This document shows, piece after piece, positions 22,397 to 35,181 of a DNA stretch of 64,000 nt (position 1 is its first letter; each line of letters starts with the position of its first letter). The notes under the pieces are model-generated. The model saw nothing but the letters and a program-made list of their open reading frames with translations, did no database searches and was not told where the DNA came from. The position numbers and the translations under genes were made by a program. Source of the DNA: Letharia columbiana (taxonomy: Eukaryota > Ascomycota > Lecanoromycetes > Lecanorales > Parmeliaceae); assembly GCF_014066305.1 (NCBI RefSeq), contig NW_023501057.1, forward strand, positions 62,001 to 126,000, read 5' to 3'.

Positions 22397-23240
22397 GCTA
22401 TTAAAGTATTAAAATAAGATTAAAAAGTTATTAGCTTAATATCGTCGTAATTATCTTTAATTCTATTAAGAAATAGTTCTATTTTAAGCGATAAGATTCT
22501 ATTTAATAATCGAAGATAAAGGCTATAATAAAGAAGTTTTAAGAGATTATATATCGATTCTCTATCGATTTAATCGATTATATATCTACTTTTATCTATA
22601 ATTCTACTATAATAAGCGATAATTAATTTATTTAATAATTAAATAATTAGAATAAGAAGTCTATTATTAGTAACGAATTTAATAGATATATTAATAAGTT
22701 TTATATACGTTATAAGAAGAGACGAATAGTACTCGATTAATAGCTAAAACTAGAGTAATAAAAGCGATTTTCTCTACTATTAAAGATGGCTATTAATATC
22801 TACTCTATATCTATTATATCTACGAAGTCGAAACGTATATTTTTAGAGATTAAATATACGATTTTAAATTAAAGAGCTAGCTTTAAGGCTGAGACTATAG
22901 AGCTATTAAAGTATATAAAATTATAATTTTAATTAAATTTCTTTACGGAGAAAGATCTATATACTATTATCGATACTTTAAAAAAAGATACTTTAAAAGC
23001 TATAGAGGAGTAGCTAGACTAGTTCGTAGACTAATCTAAATCTACTTAGACGATTTAGTATTCGAATAGATTATAAACTATATAAATAGCTTTATTTTAG
23101 ACTAATCTACATCTATAAATCTAAAAAGTAAATTTTTATACGATTTTCGTCGAGTTCGTACTATAAGTATAATTTAGTACGATTTAGTCTATTAAGTAGA
23201 CTTTATTTATATTTAATTCTTTTCGCTAGTTCTATTAGTT

Positions 23241-24143
23241 TAGCAACTTTAAAAAATTTTTAGTAACTTTAAAAATTTTACGTAATATACTCTAATATAC
23301 TCTAAGTATTATTCTATATATATATGATATTAATATATATTATTATTAATATATATATTATTATACGCTATATTAGAGTATTATCTACGCGATTAATTTT
23401 ATTAAATTATCTAATTTTATAATTAAATTTAAGTTAACGTTAATACTTATTATCGTAGAACTTTATCGTTATAACGTCGATTATTAGAACTTTTCTTTTT
23501 TTATATATATTACTGTTAAATTAATAGAATTAGTAGAAAAGGTTAGGATAGTTACTAAACCGGCGGAATTTGGATAGATTCTAATTAGATTTGCTGATTC
23601 GGCGGATTTTGTGATTTCCGCGACAAACGCGCGATCAGCAATTTCAAATTTTGCAGGAACTTTTCAGATTTGCAGATGTAGGCCTGTAGACGAACTAGTC
23701 GAACTATTAGGAGCATTGGCAAGGATTACGGATAGTCCCAGTGGAGCGCAGCTAGCAGAAGTATTGCCTCTCCTACGTGAAGGAGCCCCGTGACATGCTT
23801 TGGAACTTTGAAGCATCGAGTTACGGCCGAAAAAGCGCCAGTAGGTTAGTGTTTTAAAAGCGGGTCGTGACATGAGTGTGAACTAACATCATCCAGGTAC
23901 GCCGCACTCCGAACGGAGCACAGTTGTGAAAACTGGTATGTTAATATTTCGCTTCGTATACACAACAGGTTTGTTTCAATAATAGAATGGGATGGCTTAT
24001 AGGAGAATCTGAGTGATTGATGTTTCTAACTAAACCCAGAACCCTCACTCGTTCTATTCATTAATCCATTTTGTATATTTCCCTCGAATCAATGGCGGCA
24101 AATATGGATTTAGAAATTAACTGAAATTTAAGATAAGGCTTTC
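23241..24143. other. Spacer: AT-rich part plus a 600-bp unmutated island
   Basis: 23241-23525 is degraded AT-rich DNA with a palindromic TATA-rich core. 23530-24130 is GC-balanced with normal CpA. It holds a 60-codon frame (PVDELVELLGALARIT ... LAEVLPLL) ending at 23793, which may be the remnant of a gene, but nothing else supports it. Confidence 0.4.
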
Positions 24144-24413
24144 TATAAGAGCGTAGTCCACTGACGGTTAGCTAGCGAACATAGACTATAAAAGACGTAG
24201 TATTATTATAGAGTTTAATAGTATATTTAATAGTAGAACTAATCTCTAAGAAATACTAAAACTTTAAGATATACGAAGTAGATCTATATTCGTTAAGCTT
24301 CTAGATATATAGAATATATTATTAAAATTAAATTCTAAAAGAAACTCTAACGTAGTATATACGATATTAACGTTTTAATATAAATAGCGCTAAGGTCTAT
24401 AACGTATTAGATT
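24144..24413. repeat. Gypsy-1 left LTR (3' LTR)
   Basis: 270 bp. Its outer 60 bases keep CpA and CC (GTAGTCCACTGACGG), where the right copy reads GTAGTTTATTAGCGA. Confidence 0.85.
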
Positions 24414-27400
24414 TAATAATTACCTTCCCTTTTAGACTCTAATTTCTAGACGCCTAAGTAAAGATAAAACGTTTATTAAAAAACCTTTCAATTCTAATAA
24501 GAAAATAAGAGAAAAGAGTTAATCTATTAAGATTATAATATTATTTTAATAACGCGATAAAATTAATCCTTACGCGCCGTAGACGCGTTACTAATATATT
24601 ATATAATAATATTAATATTATCTTCGAGAATAATATTACTTCTATAGTATTAATTAATAATAATCTATAGTAAGTTAACGCGCTTAATATCGATATTTCT
24701 ATAGCGCTAGTTAATAGTCTCTATAGCGAATAATATTAGATTTAAAAATTTATAATAAACTCTCGAAAACTTAGTAAGTAAAAGAAGGGAGAAGAGTTTT
24801 TCTATAGATAACGTCGTTTTTATAGCGTATTACGTCTATAGCGAAGTAACGTAATAATAATCTTTATTATAGAAATTTGAAGAGAGTAATTAATAAAGCG
24901 ACGCGTTCGCGATAACGCTCTCGATTATTAATTAATAATAATAGTAGAAATAATAATAATAGTTAGACGATACGGCTCTATAGATAATAGCGAAATATTA
25001 TCGCGTTATTATTATCTACGTTATTAAGTATTATTTACTAGTAATAACGCTATAATAGAGAATATAAAAATTCTTTTCGAATTATTTATTTTTATTCTTT
25101 ATAACTTCTAATATCTCTCTTATAAGTATTTACTCTAGCGTTATAACGTTAATATTAATATTAATATAAGTATAATATATCTTATTATACTAGTAATCTA
25201 CTTCTCTTTATCGTAAATATCTTATTATTATTAATCGCGTTAATACGTAAACTAATAATTTTATAGTATTCTTTTTTAATAATAATAATAACTTTAATAG
25301 TAAGTATATAGTCGTCTTATAGACGCGACTATTAATTCTTAACTATTTCTATTATTATCGCTTCATATATATATCTATTAATAAGTTTTAGTATCTAATT
25401 TATTATATAGAACTTACTTTTATTAAGATAACGATTTATATATTTAAGATAAGTCTTCTCTCTATAATAATTATAAGGTTAGAAGACGCGATATTAGCCG
25501 CTATATTAAAATTCCTCTATATCTTTAAGTGTAGATAAGGAAATTAATATAACGCTATCGTTATATTAGATAGTTTTAAAAGTTATTTTATCGATAGACT
25601 AAGCTTAATAAGAAGATTATCTAATAATATAAGTTATAGAGATATACGATAATAATAACTTTAATCGCTTTTATTATAATTATAGATCTCTAAGACTAGC
25701 TTATAGCGATATATAAGTATATAGAGAAATTAAAGAAAATAAATAAGTTATTAAAGAAGAAGCTTAAGAGCCTTTATCGATATATAGCGAACGTCGACGA
25801 ATACTAATATAAAGACTATACTTTAATTATCTTCTCGTTAAAGAATTAAGTTAATAAACTCGACTCGAAATTTAACGCTAAAATAACGAAGAATACTTAA
25901 GTAATAATCTTTTTTTTAGTAGTAGCGCTAGCGTAGAGTTCTTAGATAGTTCTTTAATAGCTATCTTAGATAAAAATATATTTATATTAATAGTATATAT
26001 CTTAATATAATAAACTCTCTTTATAGTAGAGTTTAGTAGATAATTAAATAATATAATTATTTTATTAATTTATATCTTAATAGTAGTAAGTATAAAGAAG
26101 TACGCGCGTAGTATAAGTATTATCTAAAAATATATCTAATCTAGTCGATAATTATATCTTATTTTATCGCTTTCGCTTACTCGCTATTAATCTATATAAT
26201 TAATTAAACTCTTTAATAATAAGAAACTTATTATTTATTATTTAATGCTTTCGCTTATTATTTATCTATTTATAGACTTAAATTAGCTCGCTAGTATTAA
26301 TAAGTTTATTATTTAATAGTTATTAGTTATACTCTTCGCTCTAATTAGTCTATTTAACTTTATATTAAATATCTTTTTTATACTTAATCTTATTAATAAT
26401 TTCTTTAATCTTTTAAAATTTATTATTATTAATAAGATTAAGAGTCTATATAAAGACTTTCGCTATATTATTATAATCGCGAAGATAATAAAACTTAAGT
26501 AATAATATATAAAAGATATTATAAATTCTATACGTTAAGAATAGAAGTAGATAATATATCTACGCCTCTATCTTATCTATAATTTAAAATAATCTTATAA
26601 ATTTATAAAATAACTTCTTATTTAAGCGTTTTTACTTTAGATTCTTAATCGCTAATATTACTAAATCGTTTATCTTATAATTTTAAAGTTAATATATTTT
26701 ATTATAATACTTAAATTAAGTCGTAACCGCGCTGCGAAGACGCTCTATTATCTTATCTCTTAATACTTATAACTTCTTTATTCTATTATTTATAGCGAGT
26801 ACCTCCCTCTTAATAAAGTTATTCTTAATCTTTTAACGAATTTTAGAATAATATTTATATATTAGAAAGAATAATATCGTTTCGATAGAGGAATACTAAC
26901 TATTTATATAAGCGAACTCTACTATTAATAGTTATTTCGTCTAAATATTTTACTTATTATTAGCGAATATATATAAGAAATATTTTAATATCTAATTTTA
27001 TCGCTTAATCTATCTATCGATTTACGAGTAAAAGGCGATATTTAAATATCGCTTAATTTTAAAATAAAAGTAAATAGTAAACTAGAAGCTACTAGTAAAT
27101 ATAAAGCCTCTATTATTAATAATATTATTTAGTATATTATAGCGATATACTATTTTAAAATAAAATACTTTTATTAGCTAAGCGATATCGATTATAGTAG
27201 ATATAGAAATATATCTTATTATTTTTATAAATCGATTTACTATAACTAGAATAATATTATAAATAATACTCTTATATTTACTCGCTAATAAGTCGATAAT
27301 AAAGTTTATAGAATTTTTTTTTTATAATTTAATAGCGATAAGAAGCGAGCTTAACTCGCTATATAGACGATATCGCGAAGCTTTAATCTATTAATAAATA

Positions 27401-30400
27401 TTATATATCTTAATATAGTCGATAACTTACTTTAGACTTTCGTCTTAATAATATTTATAAATAAATAATTTATACGTTTTCGTAGCGCTAAAGTATTCTA
27501 ATAATAAATTATTATAGTATTTACTAATAAGTTCTTTTCTTAAGATCTTATCTCTAGAGATATAAAGGCGATTATTATATCTTAATAGTTTTTTAAAATT
27601 TAAGATCTATATTTAACTATATACGCGACGCTTAATTACTAACTTATTAATATTAATTTAAAAAGAGCTTACTTAATTATTATAAGCTTATAAATTTTAA
27701 ATTAATATTTTTATTAATCTTTAGAGTATATTATAAATAATCTCTTATACGATCTTAGATTTTCTTCTAGAAATAACTATCTAAACGTCGGTAATACGAA
27801 ATATAAACGCTATCGTCGTTATAATCTTCTTATTTCTTTATAATTACTCGCCGCTAGTCTAAAGTATAAGTTTATTTTATAGTATTAGTAAAAGTTTAAT
27901 ATTTAATAGCGAAGTTCTCTTATAGTTAAGACGTTACGATAGCGGGTCGATAGAGTTTAATTTATCTATTTAATGAAAAATCTTAAAGTTATAAATAGCT
28001 AACTTTAGTATTTAACAAGCTTATCTAGAGTTTAATTTCTTCTACTTTATAAAGTCTTTAAAATTATTATAATTTATTAAAATCTTAATATAAAACGTAT
28101 TATCTTCTAAATAGTAATATTATTATTTTATAAACTCTATAATAGCGAGTAGCTCTTAATTATAAATCTTATAATTTTACTTTATAGAAATTATTTTTCT
28201 AAATTAGAATATTACTAGTTATTAATAATTATTTTTATTTAATTATAAAAGTATAGCTCTTATATCGAAGTTAAAAGCGTCGATTTTAAGATATAACTTT
28301 AAATTTAAATCGTAATAATATAGAAATAGCGTAATTATAAAAATGCTTTAAAGCTATTAAAACGCTAATTTAGCGCTATCTATCTACTCTAGTAATTTAG
28401 ATTTTTTATTATTTTTACTCTCTTTAAGTAAGTTAATAAGTAACGCTATTATACTAAAATAGTTATAGATAAATCATTAATAGAAATTAATAAAGTTTAA
28501 AAAGACTTATATATTTTAATAATTTTTTAATTTTAGCCACTTTTTAATAATAGCGATATATTTCTAATCTATTATTATATTTTCGATAAATATAATAAAC
28601 TTTAGAAACTTAACTCGTTTAATATAGAATTAATATTTCTTTAAATTAGCGTATAATTAAAACTAGCGTAAACGCTTAAGCACTTACTTAATATACTATT
28701 AATACTTTATTAAATTAATATTATAAATTAGAATATTATTTAAATATATTATATATATTATATTTATTAGATTTATAAGAGCTCTATTAATATATACTTA
28801 AAAAGTTATTAATATATTAGTAAATTTAAAAGATATAATTAAATATTTAAAGTAGTTATAGCGACTACGAAACGCTGTTTTTTACTTATTATTTTCTTTA
28901 ATTCGAATCTAATAATAGATATTCTTAAGATTTAACTTCGTAAAGACTTTAATCTCGTATAAGCGATTTAGAGTCTTAATAATTAAGGGTAGCGAGTATT
29001 AATTTTTAATAATTATCATATTTAGGCCTCGATAATTAACGTAAAAATAAAGTCTCTTATTCTTTTTAGAAATAAAAAGGATTAATATTTCGACTAAGAA
29101 AGTTAAGTAATAGATTTAGTTTTTCTAAAGAAAGTTCTCTAGATAGCGCTATAGCTTCGCTAATTTTATTTAAGATAGATTATATAAGAGACTATATAGC
29201 GACTTTTTATCGCTTTTAATTTTAATAATATAATCTCCCTACTTAAGCGTAAATAAGATCTTTACTTTTTTATTAGAAAAAATATTATTAAACTCTAATA
29301 ACTTCTAAGAGAGCTTTAGACTACGCCCGTTTTTTAATTCGCTTTATATTATCGCGATATATACGATTATAAATATATTTAGCTTCTATTTAATAATTTA
29401 AGTAAATTTAATTAATTCTTTAATTTATAGTTTACTAGCGTTAACTTTAAATTATTATTACTTTATTACTAGATTTAGTAATACTTATAATTAACTTAGC
29501 TCGAGTATATTTAATACGATATTAAGATCTTTTTAATTAATAATATAGAAGAGTATATTATATTTTTTATTTTAACTCTAGCTATTTACTAACTAGTAGT
29601 TTAGCTAATACGCGCTATAGTAATATATACTTTAATCACTTAGCGTTTTTAATTGCAATAAAATAGCGTTATAAGATTTTAAGTTTTATTAGATTACGAA
29701 CTTTTATAAAATTAAATTAATATATACTTTAATATCGAGTAGAGTAACGAGTTATCTTTATTTACTCTAAAGCTTTATCTATTTCTTTATAAGAATAGAA
29801 GAAATTACCTCTATTAATCGTTATTCTTATCTCGCTTTTAAGGCGATTATAAGACTAAATCTTTTTTTACTAATACTACGCTAATATAGACTATAGACGA
29901 TTTATTAAGATTTAAATATTTAGATATTTAATAACTTTATTTATTATAATAGAAATAACTATTTTTTTTATAATTAGAGTTAAAGGATTTAACTTTACGC
30001 TTTACGCTATCATCTTAAATACGCACTATATAAGCGTCGCCGTTTAAAGCTAATTTAGACTTCGAAATTCGATTCTCTAGAGGCTTATCCTTAGCGAACC
30101 TCTTCGAAGATTTCGAATAAAAATCATCGCTAAAGTATACGCGTTCTAAAATCTTTTTCTATATAATAGCCTAGATAAGAATTTCTTCTTATTATTTTAG
30201 CACACTATTAGTATTTAAAATCTTATTCTTAAACTCTAATTTAAGTTTAATTAAAAAGAAATTAACTTAATATTTCTTAGAAAATAGAGTTATATAAGCC
30301 TCTAGCTTCTTTAAATAGATCTTAAAAATAGATATCTTTTAATTAGAGCGTTATTTAATCTTCTTTTACTTTTCGTAGATAAGAAGATAGCGGTTTATTA

Positions 30401-30994
30401 AATTCGTTATTAAATTAAGTAGAAATTACTTAAAGAATTCGAAAGTCGTATCTTTTAGATTATAGATTTAATAGTATTTATATTATTAAGTATTAAGATT
30501 ATCTTTTAAGAATTATATATAATAAATAATTCTTAATTAATTAGTAATGAAATATTTAAAACTTATAAGAAACTTAATTTCGACTTCGCGGAATTAGCGT
30601 AAATACTCTCTCTTATTAATATTCTTATAAAGATATATTCTTTTAGAACGAAGTATTTTCGTCTTAATTAATATATTCGCTAGAGACGCGATAGTAATTA
30701 ATATAAATAAGTTCTCGCTAGTTATAAACGATAAGCTAGCGTTATAAAGCTCGCGATTATAAGCCTTTAACGTAGCTAATTCTTATTCTTATTTTAAGCG
30801 ATAATTTTCGACTTTAGCGATTATAAGACGTTCTTTTATAATAAGATCTTCTACTAATAAGAAATTCTCGAACTCATTATTAGCGCTATAGCGGCTCTCG
30901 ATATTATCTTTATTTTTTACTATATAATCTAGAGGTAAACTCGATATTATAATAATAATAAGTCTTTTTCTTTAAAAGATAGAGAGATTAGAAT

Positions 30995-31263
30995 TATAAG
31001 AGCGTAGTTTATTAGCGATTAGCTAGCGAATATAGACTATAAAAAATATAGTATTATTATAGAGTTTAATAATATATTTAATAGTAGAACTAATCTCTAA
31101 GAAATACTAAAACTTCGAGATATATAAAGTAAACCTATATTCGTTAAGTCTCTAGATATATAGAATATATTATTAAAATTAAACTCTAAAAGGAACTCTA
31201 ACGTAGTATATACGATATCGGCGTCTTAATATAAGTAGCGTTAAGGCCTATAACGTATTAGAT
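30995..31263. repeat. Gypsy-1 right LTR (5' LTR)
   Basis: 269 bp, collinear with 24144-24413; most differences are C/T or G/A. Confidence 0.85.
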
Positions 31264-31525
31264 CTCATATTTTCAATATAAATATCTAATATAGCTGAAA
31301 TATCTTATAATATTATACTATATTTCTACTCGATAAGAAATTATATATAGACGAAACTCGCGCTATTAATTATATTCTTAAGGATCTAGTATAAATTAAA
31401 ATATATCTTATTATCTTAATACTACTTTATTCTTATATTAAAGCTACTATTAATACTATAATCTTCGAAGAACTCTTTAAATATATAAGGGCTCGAAGTT
31501 AGCGTAAGTAGTAGAATATAAAAAG

Positions 31526-32075
31526 TATTAATTTTAACGACTTATAACTATTAATTATAACTTATAATTATTAGCTATAATATAACTAAGAGCTATAGCT
31601 ATATAGTTATAGAGAATAGCTATATAATTATATTATCTATAGCTATATAGCTATAGAGAATAATTATATAACTATATAGCTATAGAGAATAATTATATAA
31701 CTATATTATTTATAATTATATAGTTATAAAGAATAATTATATAATTATAAATAATAGTTATATAGTTATAGCTATAATATATTAAAGTAATTAATTTACT
31801 TAGCGTATATATAAAACTAATATATCTAAAAGACTAAGATATATTCTTTAAAGCGATTTAATTTATTATAGACTATAAGTCGAAATCGAATAACTTAAAA
31901 AAACGAATCTCTAATAATTTAATAAGCGACTTTTTATATTTATATTAAGTCTATACTTACTATATAAAATTCTTTTCTTATATTCTATCTATTTATATAT
32001 ATAATTTATTTATATAATATTTATATATAGCTCTAACTTTAATTATATTAGATATAGTCTATTATATTATTAATA
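31526..32075. repeat. Copia 5' LTR
   Basis: 550 bp, fully AT-converted, with internal AT tandem units at about 31590-31790. Confidence 0.85.
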
Positions 32076-34660
32076 GATTATAAGTTTAATTAGTTATTAA
32101 TCGAGATTTTAATCTTTTACTATATCTATCTATTATTATTATAATCTCTCTAAATATTAGAGAATATAATTATCTTAAAAATCTTATTAAAGAATACTTA
32201 GAAATAGAGTTATAATAAGTTAAGAAATAAGATTATTTATTCGCTAGATAGATAGCGTTATTAATTAAAGACCTTTTCTATTTAAAAGAAAAGAGAAAGA
32301 AGAAAGAAGAGAAGAAAGAAGATTTTTTATTCGATTTAAATAATTTATTAATAATTAATTTATTAAAGAAATTAAATAAGAGATTTATTAGTAAATCGTA
32401 TATTAAAATAAAAGTTCTAAAGGATTTAAACTATTATTTATAGACCTAGAATTATTAATAGTTTCTCGAGAAATAGAATATCTTTAAAATAGTATTAGGG
32501 AAATTATTAATATTTATATAATTCGATAGAGAGTCTCTATCGAATTATATAATTTAAACGTATATTAAATTAAATCGAAATCTTTATTAGATCTTCGCGA
32601 AATTAAAGAAACTCTTAATATCTTAAATAGTAAAGAAATAATAAATTAAGAGATAATATCTAAGGTTACTATTTAATAATTTATTATATTTATATTTATC
32701 TCTAATTCTTCTAATTATATTAAGCGATATCTTATATTTTAAATCGCTATCTTTATATAATAGCTTTATATTAAGAAGCTAGACTATAATCTCTATAAGT
32801 TTTATAATAACTTCGATATAAAGAATAAGATTAAGCTTATAAATATTATAATCGAACTTCTTATTTATTAGAAAGTTATTTATAAACTAAACGCTCGCGA
32901 ATAGAAATAAGCTACTATTAAGAAAATTATTATCTTAATTATTAAAGAAATTTAAAAGCTCGCTATTCTATTAGCTAATAGATATCTAATTACTTATAAA
33001 TAGATTTTTAAGATTAAATATAATAATAATAAGACTATTAATAAATTTAAGGCTAGACTTATTATTAGAGAGTTTACGTAAGTAGAAAATATCGACTTCT
33101 ATAAGATCTTTACCCTTATTTTATAATTTAACTCTCTACGTTTATTTCTATTATATATAGTAATAATAAATCTTTTAATAGAATAAATAGATATTAATAA
33201 TACTTATTTTAATAGCGACCTCTATAAGGAAATCTATATAATCTTATTATTAGACTATCTATTAATAATTAGTACTAAAAATAAGATATTACTTCTTTAA
33301 AAAGAATTATATAGCTTTAAATAATTAACCCGTATCTAGAATAAGAAATTTAAGTATATTATTAAGAAAATAAGATTTATAGCTACTATAGCTAATAGCT
33401 ATATCTTTATTCGAGTATTATTAGAGGGAATAGTTATTATAGTACTCTATATAGACGATATTCTTATTAGAATTAAGCTATAAAGTAAGCTATAAAGTAC
33501 TATAGACTATATTAAGTATTAAATTTATAAAGAATTTAAGATTATCGAAGTAGATTTAATTAATTATATTCTCGATATTTAAGTTTATTATAATTAAAAT
33601 TTTTATATCTTAATTATTAAATAAGTATAATACGTTAAAAAGATATTTAAAGAATATTTAATAGACTAGACGATTTCTATTTATACTTCTATCGATAAAT
33701 ATAAGTTAATTTAATTAGATCGATTAGAAGAAGAATATACGAATTAGCTATAATATTAGAAGCGAATAAAAAGCTTTATATTTTTTATAATTAATATATA
33801 AATTAATATAGTCTTCGTTATAGAAAAGCTTAGTTAATTTTATTATAATCTTATTATTCGCTATATAAATATCGTGAATCGAGTATTTAAGTATATACGA
33901 GGTATTATATTCTTAGAATTACGCTATTAAGAGATAGAAATATTAAAAGAATTCGCGAATTTAATATACGATAATAATTAGAAGAACTATAAGTCTATTT
34001 ATAAATTTATTTTACTATATAAATAAGTAGTATATTTATAATATAATTAAAAATAGCGAGAAATAATTATATCTACTATAGAAGCTAAGTATATAGCTTT
34101 AATAGAAGAAGATAAGACTATTATATAGATTATACGATAACTATAAGAAGTTCGTTTTCAAGTATTTAATAAAGGTCTTATAATATTACTTAATAATAAT
34201 AAGAGAGTTATTAGCTTTATAAAGAATCTCGAGTATTATTAAAGAATTAAATATATCGATATTTAATATTATTATATTCGTTAATTAATTAAAGACGAGA
34301 TAGTTACTATAGACTATATATTTATAATTTAAATAGTAATAGATATTTTTATTAAATCGCTAAATAAGAAGCTATTTAAATAGTATAGAGGATTACTTAG
34401 AATATATAGTTATTTAATTAATTAGAAGATTACTATCGAGGAAGTTCGATATTATATAAGATCTAAATTTACTTTCTCGAAATAATCTTATTATATATAA
34501 GAGCTATTACATATTCTAGAAGAATAAACTAAAGAGTTATATTAAAAATTTACGTTATTTTTCTACTTTCTCTACTTTCTTTATAAAGATCTTTTCGAAA
34601 AGTAATATTAACTATTTATTTTATTATCTTTATCTTCTTAATAGCTAAATAAAGAGAAAG

Positions 34661-35181
34661 TATTAATTTTAATAATTTATAACTATTAGCTATAATTTAT
34701 AGCTATTAATTATAATATAATTAAAGACTATAACTATATAATTATAGAAAATAGCTATATAATTATATTACTTATAATTATATAATTATAAAGAATAGCT
34801 ATATAATTATATTATTTATAGTTATATAATTATAGAAAATAGCTATATAATTATAAATAATAGCTATATAGCTATAATTATAATATACTAAAATAATTAG
34901 TTTACTTAGCGTATATATAAAATTAATATATCTAAAAGACTAAGATATATTCTTTAAAGCGATTCGATTTATTATAGACTATAAGTCGAAATCGAATAAC
35001 TCGAAGAAACGAATCTCTAGTGATTTAGTAAGCGACTATTTATATTTATATTAGGCCTATATCTACTACATAAAGTTCTTTCCTTATGTTCTATCTATCT
35101 ATATATGCGATCTATTTACATAGCATTCATATATAGCCCTAGCCCTAATTGTATTGGGCATAGCCTATCATATTGCCAACA
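34661..35181. repeat. Copia 3' LTR with unmutated outer end
   Basis: 521 bp. The last 130 bases regain GC (CCTAGCCCTAATTGTATTGG), whereas the 5' copy reads TCTAACTTTAATTATATTAG at the same place. Confidence 0.88.

Larger units (their letters stand above)
19320..23240 (+). mobile_element. RIP-degraded hAT DNA transposon
   Basis: AT-rich block whose plus strand still encodes a broken hAT transposase. At 22444-22500 a frame reads VVIIFNSIKK-stop-FYFKR, like the hAT signature with a conserved aromatic pair. At 22783-22925 a frame reads MAINIYSISIISTKSKRIF then IKYTIL-stop-RASFKAETIELLKYIK, which is the hAT C-terminal dimerisation region with RIP changes. Subterminal motifs of the GGACTAGTCC type cluster at 19325-19375, and degraded relatives (AGACTAATCT) occur at 23030-23110. 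Exact terminal repeats are not resolved, so both ends are approximate. A 1057-bp LTR element sits inside at 21340-22396. Confidence 0.75.
24144..31263 (-). mobile_element. Gypsy-1: RIP-degraded LTR retrotransposon on the minus strand
   Basis: Direct repeats 24144-24413 and 30995-31263 (about 270 bp) are the LTRs, 6.85 kb apart. On the minus strand at 28418-28746 the reverse transcriptase palm and connection are readable: YLNNILIYN (normally YLDD) at 28735-28746 and further on, after KKWLKLKNY, a run like VFLNFINFY and FIYNYFSIIALL, the Gypsy RT/RNase H link. A pyrimidine tract right of the left LTR (ACCTTCCCTTTT) is the polypurine tract of a minus-strand element. Stops break every frame. The left LTR is less mutated than the right. 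TSD is not recognisable. Confidence 0.85.
31526..35181 (+). mobile_element. RIP-degraded Copia-type LTR retrotransposon, internally deleted
   Basis: LTRs at 31526-32075 (550 bp) and 34661-35181 (521 bp) are preceded by AAAAG on the left and followed by GAAAG on the right, fitting one TSD with a G-to-A change. A purine tract AAAGAGAAAG lies just before the 3' LTR. On the plus strand 32999-33260 reads KWIFKIKYNNN, FKARLIIREFT, INNTYFNSDLYKEIY, typical Copia reverse transcriptase; YIDDILI is at 33448-33468. The internal region is only 2.6 kb and I see no integrase, so the 5' part of pol is lost. The LTRs contain a variable number of TATAGTTATAGAGAATAG-type units, which explains their unequal length. 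Confidence 0.88.

Noticed and set aside
31590..34890. Short AT repeats near 31590 and 34680 as a CRISPR-like array
   Set aside because: They are degenerate tandem units within the two Copia LTRs, without unique spacers.
19400..35100. Mitochondrial or bacterial origin of the AT-rich DNA
   Set aside because: Legible hAT, Gypsy and Copia domains with C-to-T changes, and abrupt joins to nuclear genes, fit RIP.
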